Assembly (NCBI GenBank): GCA_039105265.1
Contig: JAPFFF010000004.1
Coordinates: 7,669,501 to 7,733,500 of the forward strand
Length of the DNA: 64,000 nucleotides
Reading direction: 5' to 3'
Source: Tritrichomonas musculus
Lineage: Eukaryota > Parabasalia > Tritrichomonadida > Tritrichomonadidae
Shown here: in pieces, positions 1 to 10,600 of the stretch
Layout of the letters: every line of letters begins with the position of its first letter
How positions within the stretch are numbered: position 1 is the stretch's first letter
Position numbers and translations under genes: made by a program
Notes under the pieces: model-generated
Told to the model about the DNA's origin: nothing
The model's input: only the letters and a program-made list of their open reading frames with translations
Database searches by the model: none

Positions 1-516
1 TCTGGCGCAATTTGGTCGGCTCGTAAAATCACTTTGATGCGCATCTGATCTAAATTCTTCGGAATCTGAAAAGTCTGGGGAAACGTTGGAATCGCTCTGT
101 GAGGTACTCCGTATGTTGATAGGAGCAGGTCCAACCGGCGGGTGCCGCTGCTCCGTAGGATATGAAATTCGATCTGTGAGTGAGTATTGCGCGGGAAGAT
201 TATGAGGAACATTTGGAACATATCGAGGCTGTGTATTTGATTGAGTTGTGTTCGGGGCAAACTGGTCCCCGTTTTGGTGCGTCTTTGAATTGATCTCTCT
301 TGAGTTGCGAGATATTGGAGAAGTAGCGAGTTTGTTGTAATTTATATTGAAAGGGCTATCTACTGTACTAATTTGAGGCGAAAAACTGCGAAATTCGGGT
401 GTTCCATTTCCATCATCATCAGAAAAATTTCCACCAAAATCATCAATTTTGGTATCAATCGAATCAGCGTCGAGTGCTAATTCGGAAAATCTAGGTTTGG
501 TCGTGCAAAAAAGCAT
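1..516 (-). CDS. 5' part of a third copy of the tRNA-Asn LINE ORF (runs off the left edge)
   Basis: This is the N-terminal ~172 codons of the same retrotransposon ORF found complete in the next two copies. It starts at the ATG at 516 and continues beyond base 1. Bases 1-537 match 7014-7550 except for about two substitutions that I can see (near 27 and 431), so it is a close sibling of the middle copy. The encoded segment is the Ser/Asn-rich leader that precedes the 18-residue repeats. The start lies only about 20 nt from the tRNA-derived junction. It shows that the array has at least three units and extends to the left. Confidence 0.85.
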   Translation of the reverse strand, partial: MLFCTTKPRFSELALDADSIDTKIDDFGGNFSDDDGNGTPEFRSFSPQISTVDSPFNINYNKLATSPISRNSREINSKTHQNGDQFAPNTTQSNTQPRYVPNVPHNLPAQYSLTDRISYPTEQRHPPVGPAPINIRSTSQSDSNVSPDFSDSEEFRSDAHQSDFTSRPNCAR

Positions 517-537
517 ATATGAAAACTAAAAAAAAAT

Positions 538-551
538 CTCCTCCCGTGTGG
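538..551 (-). repeat. 14-bp tRNA-Asn 3'-end target duplication at junction between copies
   Basis: On the minus strand this reads CCACACGGGAGGAG, followed by A and a T run. It is identical to the last T-loop base, 3' T-stem, 3' acceptor strand and discriminator of the intact tRNA-Asn at 14636-14709. It sits exactly between the 3' end of the middle copy and the 5' end of the left copy, as expected of a target-site duplication. Counting the shared T-tract, the duplication could be ~24 bp. Confidence 0.9.
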
Positions 552-656
552 TAAATTCGTTTATTAATCATTAGAGTAAGTATAAAATACTAATAAACGA
601 GAGTGATGATTCACTCACAATAAAATAAAAGGGGCGGGCCCCAATAAAAAATCTGC
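552..656 (-). other. LINE 3' UTR with three consecutive stem-loops
   Basis: The 3' UTR, from the stop codon to the tRNA footprint, is only 105 nt. Three perfect short hairpins are visible: GGGGC/GCCCC with a 2-nt loop (631-642), GAGTGA/TCACTC with a TGAT loop (601-616), and a 9-bp stem CGTTTATTA/TAATAAACG (558-566 with 591-599) about 6 nt from the 3' terminus. The same sequence ends the other complete copy (7565-7669). In R2-type elements the RT binds a folded 3' UTR to begin target-primed reverse transcription, and that role is inferred here. Confidence 0.7.
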
Positions 657-3600
657 CTAAAATTCAGAAGAGGAGTGTTGGACTCCCTCCTCTTCGGTAG
701 CGGAGGCAGGGTCGGCACCTTGAGTTTGGTTCCATAGTGGGGTGGTGCCTGGATTTTCCAGTACGTCATTTTCATCATCAGTAGTGTCAAGCTCAGACGG
801 GGGCCCCGACCTGTCAACATCCGCACTTGCATCAATGAGTTCCCGCCATTCTTCGTCGTCCAGGATGTTGACAGAGTTGTACTCATCGTCTGCGGACTCC
901 CCGTTGGTAACATTGGAGCTAGTATCATTGAGATCATTAGAATCATCGTCGCCATCAGTATCAAGAACATTAACATTTTCAACATCGTTATCATAATCGT
1001 TACCATTATCGTTATCGTTATCGTTATCTTCATCTTCATTGTTGTCGTTAACCCTCTTCTTAATCTTAGTATCAATGTACAATATCATAGATTCCCGTAA
1101 AGCGGCTGCTACCATCCTCCCTGCAAGTTTGAGTGCGTCTTTGGTCGTGACTGTCACTTTCTTGAGTTCATTGATGGTGTCATCGGGTATTGCACCGAGG
1201 GAGGAGACAATGAACACAAATAGCGACACATTGCAGTTCAACTGGTTTCTGCAATCATCGACAAGCTTCTGGTACTTGTTCAACTTCTCTCTGCGTCGTA
1301 TGACTAAGGTGGATTCATCATCATCGCCAGATAACATTCCGTATGGGATGGTGAATTCAGCTATCTTCAGCTGGTCACCGTCCCACCACCATACATCTGG
1401 TCTGAGAGAAGCAGAGTCACCAGTGATGTGTTCGTTGCTGCGTCCACGAACACTTTGGTTACAATGCACGATGACTCTCTTCTTTTCGGTAAGGTACTTG
1501 CAAAGTACCTTGACAACTTCGTCGTGTCTCTTTGTGAATTTGTGTTTGCACCGCTTGCACCCGTTTAAGATGTGATTGAGAGTTTCAATCTGTCCACAAC
1601 GAGTGCAACGGTTACTCATTTGAGGGTTTCTGTGAGCAGCAAGTGATGCTGTCATGAGCGTATTCGTACGTGCTTTGATAGCGAATCTGACGACAGAGTC
1701 CGCCATCAAAGCATTGGGCTTCATGAAGTAGTTGCTCAATGGTGAGTTTTTCAATGTCGTGAATGTATGTCCTCTCATCTTGTGCAGACAAAGATCTGAA
1801 TAGTAACGGTCACTCATGACTTTCATGATGTGTTTAACAACATTAGAGGTGTTAACATCATATGTGACATTACTATTCAGATCTTTGAGCGTAAACATAT
1901 CATCTTTGAGTATCAGACCCATGTTAGCGTCGTGCAAAGCTTTAACACATCGGGCTAAGATGTTCGACGTCCCGCGGTTACGCTTTGCATCTAACGCACC
2001 ATTGTCTTTAACTTTTAGGTGCAAGAACGGTGAAGTCAAGTCGATGGTAGCATCCCTGAAGATGATCTCGGCTTCATCTGAAGCCTTGACCATATCACGG
2101 ATGCTTTTATCGTTAGACTCCATCAAAGCAATGTAGAGTCTGATAGTGAGAGCTTTCTGGCGATCTGTGAGTTTCTGTATGTAAAGACCGCCATCGTTTT
2201 TCGTCGTGTAGAACCAGGCGGTTGGAATACCAGCAGCACCGATCATTTTGGACAGCTTGCCCCGAATGAGTTCATCTAAGCGACTGAGGCAATTTGTCGG
2301 TGCTGTGTTCGCCATCAGTTCGTAGTCAATCTTGGGAATCACGAACCGTTTGATGGCGTCAACCGCTTGTGTGAACCGAAGAGCGCTGCTAGTAATTCGA
2401 ATGACGTCCTTCGTCATGTCTTCGATTCGCCGAAAAACGTGATGTTTACGCTGCGAAGATTTGCACGCGATTGGAAGTCCGAGATACGTTGTATTGTTCT
2501 GAATACTGATGTTATCAATACGTCCTCCAGCAATGGTGAAGTTGTCGTTCAACACACTGCGAGAACCATTGTGAGCAATGTATGTGAAAGCGTGGCACTT
2601 CTTGCAGTTGATCTTCATGTCGCCAGCATAACTGCAGAAGTGCTCCACGACCGAAAGCAAGTTCTTCATCCCGACTTCCGAGTCCGAGAACACGATTATG
2701 TCATCGGCGTAAGCTTGAACGGTTGTCGCTGAGTCCAACCAATGATAACCGTCCTCCTTGCAAGCGTTCAACCGCGCGAGGAGAGGTTCGATACAAATGT
2801 TGAATAACGTCGGACTCAGCGGACAACCTTGCTTGACGCCTTTGCGAAAACAGATAGAATTAGATCGTCTGTTGTTGCTGATGATCTTCGTCGAAGAGTC
2901 TCTGTACGAATTAATAATCGTTTTAACAAAAGAAAGACCAAAGCCAATGTCTGTAAGATTCTTTTTAATAAGTTTATGTGGTACGGAACCAAATGCATCA
3001 GAAAAGTCGATCGTCGTGATGTAGAGTGACTTTTGGTTCCGTGCAGCATCGTGTATCATCTCATCAACCACAGTTGCATGCTCAGCCGCCCCAGCTGGAA
3101 TACGCATGAATCCTTTCTGACTCGGTGATATGAACCTATGTTTTGAATTCAGCGTTTGAAGCGAGCGGCTGATGTGACACATCAGCATCCGATAAATCGT
3201 CGGAGTGATGGTGATAGGACGCCACGAATGGGCGTCGTCCGGGTCTCCTTTCTTAAACAACATGACGGTTTTGTTCATTTTCAACACCTCCGGAAAGAGA
3301 CCAGTGTCAAGCATGCAACACAACACATTCTTGATGATCGTCGCCGTGACACACCCGCCAACCTTCCACACACCATTTGAAATGCCGTCGCATCCGACGG
3401 CAGACAGATTGGATCTCGATCTGACCGCTTTGAGAATAGCTTCTTCGTTGAGGATGAGTGATTTGAGTTCATCAGAATTATTCGATGAAATTCTGCGCTG
3501 AAGAGTGTAAACACCATCTGGGTCATCCCCGAGAGCAGCAGCATCGCTCCACGAGGACCCGTACACGTTCTCGAAATCTTCGACTGGGACGACACATTCC

Positions 3601-6600
3601 GGTGTGTCGTCGTTCAACACGAACCAGTCGAGTGTACGTTTGGCGTCTTCAGCGTAGAATTTCTGAAGGAACTTCTTGTAGCCAAGCGAGGAAGGAGAGT
3701 TGTTGAGAATCTCCAATTCCTCTAGCTTGGCGCGTATGAATTTCATCCTTTCATCGTAATGCTCATCGTAAATCAAACCGTCAATTGAGTCCAAGTCACC
3801 ACTCCCAAGAAGTTGAGAGAACTCCAAAGGAGCCTGTGACAGAAAGCGAACAAGCTTCTCTTTGATGTCTGCGATGACATTACGTTGAGGTTGATCGAGA
3901 TCATCATCAGTGATGTGAATGCGGGAATGCAGGAGTTCAATACCAGCGATGAATTTGGAGGCCGACTTCATCTGAATCGGTGTCTCCAAGGAATGCGGGC
4001 GACGAATCTTATCTGAACCTCTCCGTGCCGAACGAACGAACTTCCTAATCGACTTCCGTAGAATGAGAATGATTTTCGAAATCATCCCTTCGCAGAGAAG
4101 CATTCGGCTGCTCTTTTCCAAAGAGTCAGAGAGGTTAATAGCTTCATTATACCAATTGAGAACATCCTTGACTTCACTGTTAAACACTTCTTCGAACTTT
4201 TTCCTGTGCTTCGCTAAACGGTCACCCCACAGCTTCGGGAGGTGCACGAAATCATCATCTTCCTTCATGCACCTCGACTTCCAATTCTCAGCTTTGGACA
4301 GGCAACTCTCAATGTCCACGATCGAAGCTGACGCTGGGTGAGCCGGATGTTCATCAATTGTGTGAGTATCTTCTTCGCTAGATGAAGAGACTGAATGCAA
4401 GTGCGCCTCAGGCAGTCTCTCGTTGGCAGGTATGAACCCAGCCTGTCGTCTCCGTCTGCGTGAGTCTTCCCCGCGACGACGATCTTCCATCACTTGGAGA
4501 TCCACCGATTCGTCTGCCCGAGGTTGCACTGGCATCTGTCTCTCATCATCTTGAGTGACTCTGTTCTCACTCCTCACAATCTTGATTCTCTCCAGGTCAG
4601 TGTTGGCTTCACGAATTTCATCGTCATCGGTTTCAGGCGAAAGCCAATTAACGGATATACTGATGTCGATTGCCTGAACCCGATGACCTTCAACATTGGC
4701 CTGGGGATGTGATCTGTTGGTATGCTGTTTGACTGTAGCTTTGTCTCTACCAACGAAGTCCTTGCATTTCATGCACAAGGAACCGTGCAGGTCATGGTAA
4801 ACATCGCTAGCCACAAGTAATTTCCGATGTTTCTTAGCGTGCAGAATGCTCATCGCCCAGAAGACTCCAACTTCACGTTTAAGCGCTTCCATGTCCTGGT
4901 GCGATGAGCCCATGTGGCTGCTCAATGAGTTCGCTCTGCTGACCAAGTAGTCGCAGTCGCTGCACGGACAAACGTGAATGGTACGATAGTGAAAAGCGTC
5001 AGGCGGAAGGTGAGGTGAATCGATCTTCCACCTCAGCTTCCTGCCGACAATGTACTCGAACGCCGCTTGCTCCAGAGGAATATTATTCGTCGTGTGCGTC
5101 GATTTGAGGTGAAAAGACAAGGACGCACATGTGGGAAACGTTTTGTCGCAGCAAGGGCAGTAAAACTGCCCAACTCCTAACCATCTGTCTTTCTGATACA
5201 TGAGGAGAATGATAGGAGTGTCAACGTCGCTAACGTTTGCGAATGGTGAAGTGTCGATGTTTGCCACCTGCAAGATATCAATGAGAGACTTCATGTCTGT
5301 TTTGGTCTTCACACCAGCCAGTTCGCTCACGATCCAATCAATGGAAACATTGTCACCCACAGGTGAAGAAGGATTATCATCACTACCACCGTGATTGTCA
5401 TCATCGGAATGATCAGAGTGTTCAGAGTGAGAATGAGCATCGGTGAACTCTTCAGCACCACTAACAACGCTGCTTGTACCAGAAGAGTTACTGGTAGTTT
5501 GAGTACCTAAGGAGTTGGTTCGAGATCCGAGAAAATTATTGTTTGAGAATGTGTTAAGCAACGAATGGTTCCCAGAGAGAGTAAATAGTGGAACCACTTT
5601 CTCATTGATCTCGAACACAAACTTAGGTACCTCAATCACTGATGTGAATAATTTCTCCTTCGTGACTACTTGATGATGATCGATGTGAGCAGTTGACGTG
5701 ACAACCCGATCGTCAACGCCAACAGAATGATGCGTGATGTGAGCTGTTGACGTGACGGTTTGGTTGTCAACGTCAACGTTGTGGTGAGTGACGTGAGCTG
5801 TTGACTTGACAATCTGATTGTCAACGTCAACAGCGTGATGAGCGACGTGAGCTGTTGACTTGACAATCTGATTGTCAACGTCAACAGCGTGATGAGCGAC
5901 GTGAGCTGTTGACTTGACAATCTGATTGTCAACGTCAACAGCGTGATGAGCGACGTGAGCTGTTGACTTGACAGTCTGATTGTCAACGTCAACAGTGTGA
6001 TGAACGACGTGAGCTGTTGACTTGACAGTCTGATTGTCAACGTCAACAGCGTGATGAGCGACGTGAGCTGTTGACTTGACAGTCTGATTGTCAACGTCAA
6101 CAGCGTGATGAGCGACGTGAGCTGTTGACTTGACAATCTGATTGTCAACGTCAACAGCGTGATTAGCAACGTGGGCTGTTGACTTGACAGTCTGATAGTC
6201 AACGTCAACAGAATGATGAGCGACGTGGGCTGTTGACTTGACAATCTGATTGTCAACGTCAACATTATGATGTACCACGTGTGCCGTTGACGCGACAATC
6301 TGATTGTCGACGTCAACGCTATGATGAGCAACATGAGCCATTGACGCGACAACCCGATTGTCGACGTCAACGCTGTGGTGAGCTACATGAGCAGTTGACT
6401 CGACAGTCTGGTTGTCGACGTCAACGCTATGATGAACAAGATTAACATTGTTATGAGAAACATTATAGTTAGAGATATTATTATTAATGAAACTATTATT
6501 AGTGAAACTATTACTATTATTAACATTGAACATATTGGTATTCATGACTGACATGTGATTTGAAAAGTCGGTGAAGTGATTATTGCAACCGATGTTGCAC

Positions 6601-7529
6601 GAGAATGAGACCGCCAGCGAGTTTAATACATTGTATACATGGGAAACAAAAGGCGAACGTGGGAAGGAGCAAAAATTGAATGGAACCGCCGGAACCGTGC
6701 TCGGATGGACGAAGGTCTCAGGGAGGAGCACCTTCTGGCTGAGTTCTGCATCTGAAGCAGGTACTGCCGGGCGGTTTCGGTCGAGTATTGGTTGCCCATT
6801 CGAAATGATCATTTGTCCTCGGGCAACCAATACACCTTCAACTGACTTATCCTTTGCAAGGTAACTCATAGGGGAACGGGAAGCCAGTGAAGGATCGCTC
6901 GTAATGACGAACCAAGAGGGGTTCTGACCACCCTCTGGATTCGTCGGATTATAGTGTACTCCTGACTGCAGGAGTACCTCTGTCGTCCTTTGTGTATTAG
7001 GAACTATGAGATTTCTGGCGCAATTTGGTCGGCTCGTAGAATCACTTTGATGCGCATCTGATCTAAATTCTTCGGAATCTGAAAAGTCTGGGGAAACGTT
7101 GGAATCGCTCTGTGAGGTACTCCGTATGTTGATAGGAGCAGGTCCAACCGGCGGGTGCCGCTGCTCCGTAGGATATGAAATTCGATCTGTGAGTGAGTAT
7201 TGCGCGGGAAGATTATGAGGAACATTTGGAACATATCGAGGCTGTGTATTTGATTGAGTTGTGTTCGGGGCAAACTGGTCCCCGTTTTGGTGCGTCTTTG
7301 AATTGATCTCTCTTGAGTTGCGAGATATTGGAGAAGTAGCGAGTTTGTTGTAATTTATATTGAAAGGGCTATCTACTGTACTAATTTGAGGCGAAAAACT
7401 GCGAAATTCGGGTGTTCCATTTCCATCATCATCTGAAAAATTTCCACCAAAATCATCAATTTTGGTATCAATCGAATCAGCGTCGAGTGCTAATTCGGAA
7501 AATCTAGGTTTGGTCGTGCAAAAAAGCAT
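657..7529 (-). CDS. RLE-type LINE polyprotein: zinc fingers, reverse transcriptase, endonuclease (middle copy)
   Basis: A 2290-residue single ORF, long for R2-like proteins (usually ~1100-1300). In order: a Ser/Asn-rich leader with a conserved block (EVLLQSGVHYNP, then VARGQ and DRNRPA); fourteen 18-residue repeats of HHAVDVDNQxVKSTAHV type; three C2H2-like fingers (starting FYCPCCDKTF, HVCPCSDCDY and LCMKCKDF); an Arg/Asp-rich linker; an RT with TTIDFSDAFGSVPH, KGVKQGCPLSPTLFN and the catalytic YADD; a thumb; a CX2CX7HX4C knuckle (RCTRCGQIETLNHILNGC); the endonuclease motif RPDVWWWDGDQLKIAEFTIP; and a very acidic tail. It should nick the tRNA target and copy its own RNA there. The ATG at 7529 lies ~20 nt from the tRNA footprint. 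Confidence 0.92.
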   Translation of the reverse strand: MLFCTTKPRFSELALDADSIDTKIDDFGGNFSDDDGNGTPEFRSFSPQISTVDSPFNINYNKLATSPISRNSREINSKTHQNGDQFAPNTTQSNTQPRYVPNVPHNLPAQYSLTDRISYPTEQRHPPVGPAPINIRSTSQSDSNVSPDFSDSEEFRSDAHQSDSTSRPNCARNLIVPNTQRTTEVLLQSGVHYNPTNPEGGQNPSWFVITSDPSLASRSPMSYLAKDKSVEGVLVARGQMIISNGQPILDRNRPAVPASDAELSQKVLLPETFVHPSTVPAVPFNFCSFPRSPFVSHVYNVLNSLAVSFSCNIGCNNHFTDFSNHMSVMNTNMFNVNNSNSFTNNSFINNNISNYNVSHNNVNLVHHSVDVDNQTVESTAHVAHHSVDVDNRVVASMAHVAHHSVDVDNQIVASTAHVVHHNVDVDNQIVKSTAHVAHHSVDVDYQTVKSTAHVANHAVDVDNQIVKSTAHVAHHAVDVDNQTVKSTAHVAHHAVDVDNQTVKSTAHVVHHTVDVDNQTVKSTAHVAHHAVDVDNQIVKSTAHVAHHAVDVDNQIVKSTAHVAHHAVDVDNQIVKSTAHVTHHNVDVDNQTVTSTAHITHHSVGVDDRVVTSTAHIDHHQVVTKEKLFTSVIEVPKFVFEINEKVVPLFTLSGNHSLLNTFSNNNFLGSRTNSLGTQTTSNSSGTSSVVSGAEEFTDAHSHSEHSDHSDDDNHGGSDDNPSSPVGDNVSIDWIVSELAGVKTKTDMKSLIDILQVANIDTSPFANVSDVDTPIILLMYQKDRWLGVGQFYCPCCDKTFPTCASLSFHLKSTHTTNNIPLEQAAFEYIVGRKLRWKIDSPHLPPDAFHYRTIHVCPCSDCDYLVSRANSLSSHMGSSHQDMEALKREVGVFWAMSILHAKKHRKLLVASDVYHDLHGSLCMKCKDFVGRDKATVKQHTNRSHPQANVEGHRVQAIDISISVNWLSPETDDDEIREANTDLERIKIVRSENRVTQDDERQMPVQPRADESVDLQVMEDRRRGEDSRRRRRQAGFIPANERLPEAHLHSVSSSSEEDTHTIDEHPAHPASASIVDIESCLSKAENWKSRCMKEDDDFVHLPKLWGDRLAKHRKKFEEVFNSEVKDVLNWYNEAINLSDSLEKSSRMLLCEGMISKIILILRKSIRKFVRSARRGSDKIRRPHSLETPIQMKSASKFIAGIELLHSRIHITDDDLDQPQRNVIADIKEKLVRFLSQAPLEFSQLLGSGDLDSIDGLIYDEHYDERMKFIRAKLEELEILNNSPSSLGYKKFLQKFYAEDAKRTLDWFVLNDDTPECVVPVEDFENVYGSSWSDAAALGDDPDGVYTLQRRISSNNSDELKSLILNEEAILKAVRSRSNLSAVGCDGISNGVWKVGGCVTATIIKNVLCCMLDTGLFPEVLKMNKTVMLFKKGDPDDAHSWRPITITPTIYRMLMCHISRSLQTLNSKHRFISPSQKGFMRIPAGAAEHATVVDEMIHDAARNQKSLYITTIDFSDAFGSVPHKLIKKNLTDIGFGLSFVKTIINSYRDSSTKIISNNRRSNSICFRKGVKQGCPLSPTLFNICIEPLLARLNACKEDGYHWLDSATTVQAYADDIIVFSDSEVGMKNLLSVVEHFCSYAGDMKINCKKCHAFTYIAHNGSRSVLNDNFTIAGGRIDNISIQNNTTYLGLPIACKSSQRKHHVFRRIEDMTKDVIRITSSALRFTQAVDAIKRFVIPKIDYELMANTAPTNCLSRLDELIRGKLSKMIGAAGIPTAWFYTTKNDGGLYIQKLTDRQKALTIRLYIALMESNDKSIRDMVKASDEAEIIFRDATIDLTSPFLHLKVKDNGALDAKRNRGTSNILARCVKALHDANMGLILKDDMFTLKDLNSNVTYDVNTSNVVKHIMKVMSDRYYSDLCLHKMRGHTFTTLKNSPLSNYFMKPNALMADSVVRFAIKARTNTLMTASLAAHRNPQMSNRCTRCGQIETLNHILNGCKRCKHKFTKRHDEVVKVLCKYLTEKKRVIVHCNQSVRGRSNEHITGDSASLRPDVWWWDGDQLKIAEFTIPYGMLSGDDDESTLVIRRREKLNKYQKLVDDCRNQLNCNVSLFVFIVSSLGAIPDDTINELKKVTVTTKDALKLAGRMVAAALRESMILYIDTKIKKRVNDNNEDEDNDNDNDNGNDYDNDVENVNVLDTDGDDDSNDLNDTSSNVTNGESADDEYNSVNILDDEEWRELIDASADVDRSGPPSELDTTDDENDVLENPGTTPLWNQTQGADPASATEEEGVQHSSSEF
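5680..6440 (-). repeat. 54-bp tandem repeats (18-aa units) in the LINE ORF, middle copy
   Basis: About 14 units of exactly 54 bp, each encoding a variant of AHHAVDVDNQIVKSTAHV. Units near the zinc-finger side are almost identical, while those toward the N-terminus are more diverged, which suggests ongoing homogenisation by slippage or conversion. Because the period is a multiple of three, a second reading frame is also open here; that frame is an artefact. The function is unknown. Alternating His/Asp/Val is compatible with a repeated beta structure or metal/nucleic-acid binding, but nothing shows it directly. Confidence 0.93.
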
Positions 7530-7550
7530 ATATGAAAACTAAAAAAAAAT

Positions 7551-7564
7551 CTCCTCCCGTGTGG
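7551..7564 (-). repeat. 14-bp tRNA-Asn 3'-end target duplication between middle and right copies
   Basis: The same 14-bp tRNA-Asn 3'-end footprint as at 538-551, again directly abutting the 3' UTR of one element (right copy, ending at 7565) and followed on the minus strand by the T-tract and the 5' end of the next. The distance to the other footprint is 7013 bp, the repeat length of the array. Confidence 0.9.
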
Positions 7565-7669
7565 TAAATTCGTTTATTAATCATTAGAGTAAGTATAAAA
7601 TACTAATAAACGAGAGTGATGATTCACTCACAATAAAATAAAAGGGGCGGGCCCCAATAAAAAATCTGC

Positions 7670-10600
7670 CTAAAATTCAGAAGAGGAGTGTTGGACTCCC
7701 TCCTCTTCGGTAGCGGAGGCAGGGTCGGCACCTTGAGTTTGGTTCCATAGTGGGGTGGTGCCTGGATTTTCCAGTACGTCAGTTTCATCATCAGTAGTGT
7801 CAAGCTCAGACGGGGGGCCCGACCTGTCAACATCCGCACTTGCATCAATGAGTTCCCGCCATTCTTCGTCGTCCAGGATGTTGACAGAGTTGTACTCATC
7901 GTCTGCGGACTCCCCGTCGGTAACATTGGAGCTAGTATCATTGAGATCATTAGAATCATCGTCACCATCAGTATCAAGAACATTAACATTTTCAACATCG
8001 TTATCATAATCGTTACCATTATCGTTATCGTTATCTTCATCTTCATTGTTGTCGTTAACCCTCTTCTTAATCTTAGTATCAATGTACAATATCATAGATT
8101 CCCGTAAAGCGGCTGCTACCATCCTCCCTGCAAGTTTGAGTGCGTCTTTGGTCGTGACTGTCATTTTCTTGAGTTCATTGATGGTGTCATCGGGTATTGC
8201 ACCGAGGGAGGAGACAATGAACACAAATAGCGACACATTGCAGTTCAACTGGTTTTTGCAATCATCGACGAGCTTCTGGTACTTGTTCAACTTCTCTCTA
8301 CGTCGTATGACTAAGGTGGATTCATCATCATCGCCAGATAACATTCCGTATGGGATGGTGAATTCAGCTATCTTCAGCTGGTCACCGTCCCACCACCATA
8401 CATCTGGTCTGAGAGAAGCAGAGTCACCAGTGATGTGTTCGTTGCTGCGTCCACGAACACTTTGGTTACAATGCACGATGACTCTCTTCTTTTCGGTAAG
8501 GTACTTGCAAAGTACCTTGACAACTTCGTCGTGTCTCTTTGTGAATTTGTGTTTGCACCGCTTGCACCCGTTTAAGATGTGATTGAGAGTTTCAATCTGT
8601 CCACAACGAGTGCAACGGTTACTCATTTGAGGGTTTCTGTGAGCAGCAAGTGATGCTGTCATGAGCGTATTCGTACGTGCTTTGATAGCGAATCTGACAA
8701 CAGAGTCCGCCATCAAAGCATTGGGCTTCATGAAGTAGTTGCTCAATGGTGAGTTTTTCAATGTCGTGAATGTATGTCCTCTCATCTTGTGCTGACAAAG
8801 ATCTGAATAGTAACGGTCACTCATGACTTTCATGATGTGTTTAACAACATTAGAGGTGTTAACATCAAATGTGACATTACTATTCAGATCTTTGAGCGTA
8901 AACATATCATCTTTGAGTATCAGACCCATGTTAGCGTCGTGCAAAGCTTTAACACATCGGGCTAAGATGTTCGACGTCCCGCGGTTACGCTTTGCATCTA
9001 ACGCACCATTGTCTTTAACTTTCAGGTGCAAGAACGGTGAAGTCAAGTCGATGGTAGCATCCCTGAAGATGATCTCGGCTTCATCAGAAGCCTTGACCAT
9101 ATCACGGATGCTTTTATCGTTAGACTCCATCAAGGCAATGTAGAGTCTGATAGTGAGAGCTTTCTGGCGATCTGTGAGTTTCTGTATGTAAAGACCGCCA
9201 TCGTTTTTCGTCGTGTAGAACCAGGCGGTTGGAATACCAGCAGCACCGATCATTTTGGACAGCCTGCCCCGAATGAGTTCATCTAAGCGACTGAGGCAAT
9301 TTGTCGGTGCTGTGTTCGCCATCAGTTCGTAGTCAATCTTGGGAATCACGAACCGTTTGATGGCGTCAACCGCCTGTGTGAACCGAAGAGCGCTGCCAGT
9401 AATTCGAATGACGTCCTTCGTCATGTCTTCGATTCGCCGAAAAACGTGATGTTTACGCTGCGAAGATTTGCACGCGATTGGAAGTCCGAGATACGTTGTA
9501 TTGTTCTGAATGCTGATGTTATCAATACGTCCTCCAGCAATGGTGAAGTTGTCGTTCAACACACTGCGAGAACCATTGTGAGCAATGTATGTGAAAGCGT
9601 GGCACTTCTTGCAGTTGATCTTCATGTCGCCTGCATAACTGCAGAAGTGCTCCACGACCGAAAGCAAGTTCTTCATCCCGACTTCCGAGTCCGAGAACAC
9701 GATTATGTCATCGGCGTAAGCTTGAACGGTTGTCGCTGAGTCCAACCAATGATAACCGTCCTCCTTGCAAGCGTTCAACCGCGCGAGGAGAGGTTCGATA
9801 CAAATGTTGAATAACGTCGGACTCAGCGGACAACCTTGCTTGACGCCTTTGCGAAAACAGATAGAATTAGATCGTCTGTTGTTGCTGATGATCTTCGTCG
9901 AAGAGTCTCTATACGAATTAATAATCGTTTTAACAAAAGAAAGATCAAAGCCAATGTCTGTAAGATTCTTTTTAATAAGTTTATGTGGTACGGAACCAAA
10001 TGCATCAGAAAAGTCGATCGTCGTGATGTAGAGTGACTTTTGGTTCCGTGCAGCATCGTGTATCATCTCATCAACCACAGTTGCATGCTCAGCCGCTCCA
10101 GCTGGAATACGCATGAATCCTTTCTGACTCGGTGATATGAACCTATGTTTTGAATTCAGCGTTTGAAGCGAGCGGCTGATGTGACACATCAGCATCCGAT
10201 AAATCGTCGGAGTGATGGTGATAGGACGCCACGAATGGGCGTCGTCAGGGTCTCCTTTCTTAAACAACATGACGGTTTTGTTCATTTTCAACACCTCCGG
10301 AAAGAGACCAGTGTCAAGCATGCAACACAACACATTCTTGATGATCGTCGCCGTGACACTCCCGCCAACCTTCCACACACCATTTGAAATGCCGTCGCAT
10401 CCGACGGCAGACAGATTGGATCTCGATCTGACCGCTTTGAGAATAGCTTCTTCGTTGAGGATGAGTGATTTGAGTTCATCAGAATTATTCGATGAAATTC
10501 TGCGCTGAAGAGTGTAAACACCATCTGGGTCATCCCCGAGAGCAGCAGCATCGCTCCACGAGGACCCGTACACGTTCTCGAAATCTTCGACTGGGACGAC

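Larger units (their letters stand above)
552..7540 (-). mobile_element. Complete R2-like (RLE-type) LINE, middle copy of the array
   Basis: A ~7.0-kb unit with one long ORF, a ~105-nt 3' UTR and almost no 5' UTR. It is bounded on both sides by the tRNA-Asn 3'-end sequence. Reverse transcriptase with N-terminal zinc fingers and a C-terminal CCHC plus PD-D/EXK-like endonuclease, with no LTRs, RNase H or integrase, place it among site-specific RLE non-LTR elements (the R2/R4/NeSL/CRE group). The clade within that group cannot be fixed by eye. It has the same orientation as the tRNA. The open ORF suggests recent activity. Confidence 0.9.

Noticed and set aside
1039-1575. Plus-strand frame of 178 codons opposite the LINE endonuclease region (also 8046-8582)
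   Set aside because: It is antisense to a long, domain-rich ORF and appears in both copies only because they are identical there.
5666-6370. Second long minus-strand frame through the 18-residue repeats
   Set aside because: A 54-bp repeat keeps every frame open once it is open in one unit; the product (LTLTIRLSSQQLTSLI repeats) has no start context or relatives, and the frame is offset from the domain-bearing ORF.
5680-6440. Regular repeats considered as a CRISPR-like array
   Set aside because: There are no unique spacers; the whole 54-bp unit repeats and is coding.
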